A stretch of DNA of 25,726 nt from an uncultured Candidatus Melainabacteria bacterium (GTDB taxonomy: Bacteria; Cyanobacteriota; Vampirovibrionia; Gastranaerophilales; Gastranaerophilaceae): NCBI GenBank assembly GCA_937895785.1, contig CALBKW010000086.1, positions 1-25,726 on the forward strand. Reading direction: 5' to 3'. Below are positions 24,375 through 25,726 of the stretch, one piece after another. The translations under genes and the position numbers were made by a program. The notes beneath the pieces were generated by a model. It did not search any database and was not told the origin of the DNA. It saw only the letters and a list, made by a program, of their open reading frames with translations. Numbering within the stretch: the first letter of the stretch is position 1; each line of letters begins with the position of its first letter.

Positions 24375-25313
24375 ATGGAAAATAATTGGCGCAATAAAAA
24401 AATCAGATATTATACTAGAAAATATCCAATTAATTTTATTAACAAAACTTTTATAAAACTTTTCTCAGGATTTATATTCGATAAATCTACAAGAGAATCT
24501 ATTAGAGCATCTTTGCTTGCATCAGGTTTTGTAGAAACATTCAAAAGAATCAAAGAAATTAAAAAGTTATCGAAGAAAGACACTCATTTTAAGTACTACC
24601 TATCTGTAATTTTAACAATTAAAGATGAAGCTCAATATTTAAAAGAATGGATTGAATTTTATTTATTACAAGGTGTTGACCATTTCTATATCTATGACAA
24701 CGAAAGTTCTGATAATATCAAATATATATTAACACCCTACATAGACAAAGGATTAGTTACATACGAAATCTTTGAGGGTGTCGATATGCAATACAATATA
24801 TATAATAAAGCTCTTGAAGATAACAAATTTGAATCAAAATGGCTTGTACCACTTGATACTGATGAATTTGCGTATGCACCAAATTACAATACTCTAAAAG
24901 ATTACTTAAAAGATAACGAGCAATATAACCAAATTTATATGGATTGGTACATATATGGTAATTCAGGACACGAAACCAAACCCGAAGGTTTAGTTATTGA
25001 AAATTATGTAATGAGAGAAAAAGTCCCTAGCGGACCAACAAAGGCTTTTGTTCAAGGTACAAAAACAATAATAATGCTAGTTCATAAACATTCCGTTATA
25101 GGAAGAACAAAATTCACAACACCAGATGAAATTCGTTGCAACCATTATTATGGAAAAAGTGTTGAAGAATTTAAAGCAAAAAAAGTTAAAAGAGGCGCTA
25201 TTGATGGCGCAATACTTGATATGTCACTTTACAACAGACATAATAAAAACGAAATTGAAGATTCTATGCCAAAAGAAATTATAGAACAAGTAAAAAAACG
25301 CTTAAACAACTAG
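24375..25313 (+). CDS. GT92/Glyco_tranf_2_4-like glycosyltransferase
   Basis: A 312-residue protein. From about residue 76 it shows the pattern of the GT92-like/Glyco_tranf_2_4 group: SVILTIKDEAQYLKEWIEF, then GVDHFYIYDNESSDN (100-114), PYIDKG, and LVPLDTDEF (158-165), whose Asp-x-Asp is the likely metal/nucleotide-sugar site. A later CNHYYGKS fits the His-containing C-terminal part of this group. The N-terminal 70 residues are basic with no recognised domain. The ATG has AAGGA 6 bases before it. It follows the GT2 gene by 32 bases and is followed after 10 bases by a HAD gene, so the three are probably one operon making or decorating a surface polysaccharide. Substrates are unknown. Confidence 0.82.
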   Translation: MENNWRNKKIRYYTRKYPINFINKTFIKLFSGFIFDKSTRESIRASLLASGFVETFKRIKEIKKLSKKDTHFKYYLSVILTIKDEAQYLKEWIEFYLLQGVDHFYIYDNESSDNIKYILTPYIDKGLVTYEIFEGVDMQYNIYNKALEDNKFESKWLVPLDTDEFAYAPNYNTLKDYLKDNEQYNQIYMDWYIYGNSGHETKPEGLVIENYVMREKVPSGPTKAFVQGTKTIIMLVHKHSVIGRTKFTTPDEIRCNHYYGKSVEEFKAKKVKRGAIDGAILDMSLYNRHNKNEIEDSMPKEIIEQVKKRLNN

Positions 25314-25323
25314 GAAATATAAA

Positions 25324-25726
25324 ATGACAAAAACACTAGAAAAAATAAAAACAATAATAGACAGTTGTGAAATCATTTCTTTTGATATTTTTGACACATT
25401 GTTGTTTAGACCGTTAGCAAGACCAATTGATGTATTTTTATGCTTGAGTGACAGGACCTACTATAAAAGCCGATTAAAAGCTGAAACTTTAGCCATTGAT
25501 AGATACAATAAAGAAGATGTTTCACTTGATGAAATATACTCTGTTATGCCAAATAAATATGAACACTTTAAACAAGCAGAAATAAATTTTGAAACAAAAA
25601 TATTAAAACCTAATCCAGAAATGCTTGAAGTTTTAAACTATGCAAAAAAATGTAAAAAAAAAGTTATTATTCCTTCTGATATGTATTTGCCAAAAGACGT
25701 CATTGAAAATATATTAAAAATAAACA
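25324..25726 (+). CDS. HAD-superfamily hydrolase, partial (runs off the window)
   Basis: A frame open to the last base, giving 134 codons of an incomplete gene. The ATG at 25324 has AGGA overlapping the previous stop codon, 8-9 bases upstream. The protein begins with a short helix, then IISFDIFDTLLFRP (residues 17-30) with the HAD nucleophile Asp21. Later it has KVIIPSDMYLP, whose Ser-Asp is the usual motif II position. This resembles COG5610-type HAD proteins, which often occur with, or fused to, glycosyltransferases in cell-surface loci. Whether a glycosyltransferase domain follows cannot be seen. A phosphatase acting on sugar phosphates is the usual inference. Confidence 0.8.
   Translation, partial: MTKTLEKIKTIIDSCEIISFDIFDTLLFRPLARPIDVFLCLSDRTYYKSRLKAETLAIDRYNKEDVSLDEIYSVMPNKYEHFKQAEINFETKILKPNPEMLEVLNYAKKCKKKVIIPSDMYLPKDVIENILKIN

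Noticed and set aside
1..25726. tRNA, rRNA, prophage, transposase, toxin-antitoxin or defence genes
   Set aside because: Both strands were read for them and none was recognised; the genes present are envelope, metabolic, signalling and repair types.

Overview
This is an AT-rich chromosomal stretch from a double-membraned (Gram-negative-type) bacterium. The best guess is a non-photosynthetic relative of Cyanobacteria, of the Gastranaerophilales / 'Melainabacteria' (Vampirovibrionia) kind. Four things support this. The O-antigen-ligase-like protein carries signatures of the cyanobacterial IctB branch. It sits beside a DUF4330 protein, a family I associate mainly with cyanobacteria. There are outer-membrane genes (LptD/OstA-like, heptose kinase). 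Coding regions are low in GC and favour A/T at third positions. The assignment rests on recognised motifs only; no database search was possible.

Layout. (1) 29-826 (+): a small Cys-containing membrane protein and a degenerate J-domain-like protein, ending at a bidirectional terminator. (2) 954-2732 (-): a large protein with an HELGH zinc-protease motif. (3) 2808-6765 (-): a heptose kinase (hldA), a DUF4330 membrane protein, an IctB/O-antigen-ligase-type polymerase and an EamA transporter; the first three form a tight operon. (4) 6855-10532 (+): an acidic membrane protein with its own promoter and terminator, then pgi, a small secreted protein and trxB. (5) 10533-10709: a decayed palindromic repeat. 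(6) 10710-16384 (-): an SLT lytic transglycosylase and, upstream, an envelope operon made of a 34-residue membrane microprotein, an M23 peptidase with coiled coil, and an LptD-like protein. The operon has a good promoter and a terminator. (7) 16493-20762 (+): a P-loop/TPR protein broken by an in-frame TAA, then rsmG, a DUF486 membrane protein and a NarL-type response regulator, closely packed or overlapping. (8) 20867-22153 (+): a PAS histidine kinase. (9) 22146-23303 (-): a UmuC-type Y-family polymerase. (10) 23419-25726 (+): two glycosyltransferases and a HAD-family protein cut off by the window end, in visibly more A-rich sequence; this is probably the edge of a surface-glycan locus.

The shared theme is envelope construction: LPS core heptose activation, polymer ligation/polymerisation, lipopolysaccharide insertion, peptidoglycan remodelling and surface-glycan transfer. 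Scattered among these are housekeeping genes (pgi, trxB, rsmG) and one signalling pair. No rRNA, tRNA, CRISPR array, transposase or integrase was seen. No stretch longer than about 300 bases lacks a gene. The most unusual items are the stop-interrupted ATPase/TPR gene with an altered Walker A, the 34-residue microprotein coupled to the M23 gene, the J-like protein lacking HPD, and the repeats beside the lone umuC.
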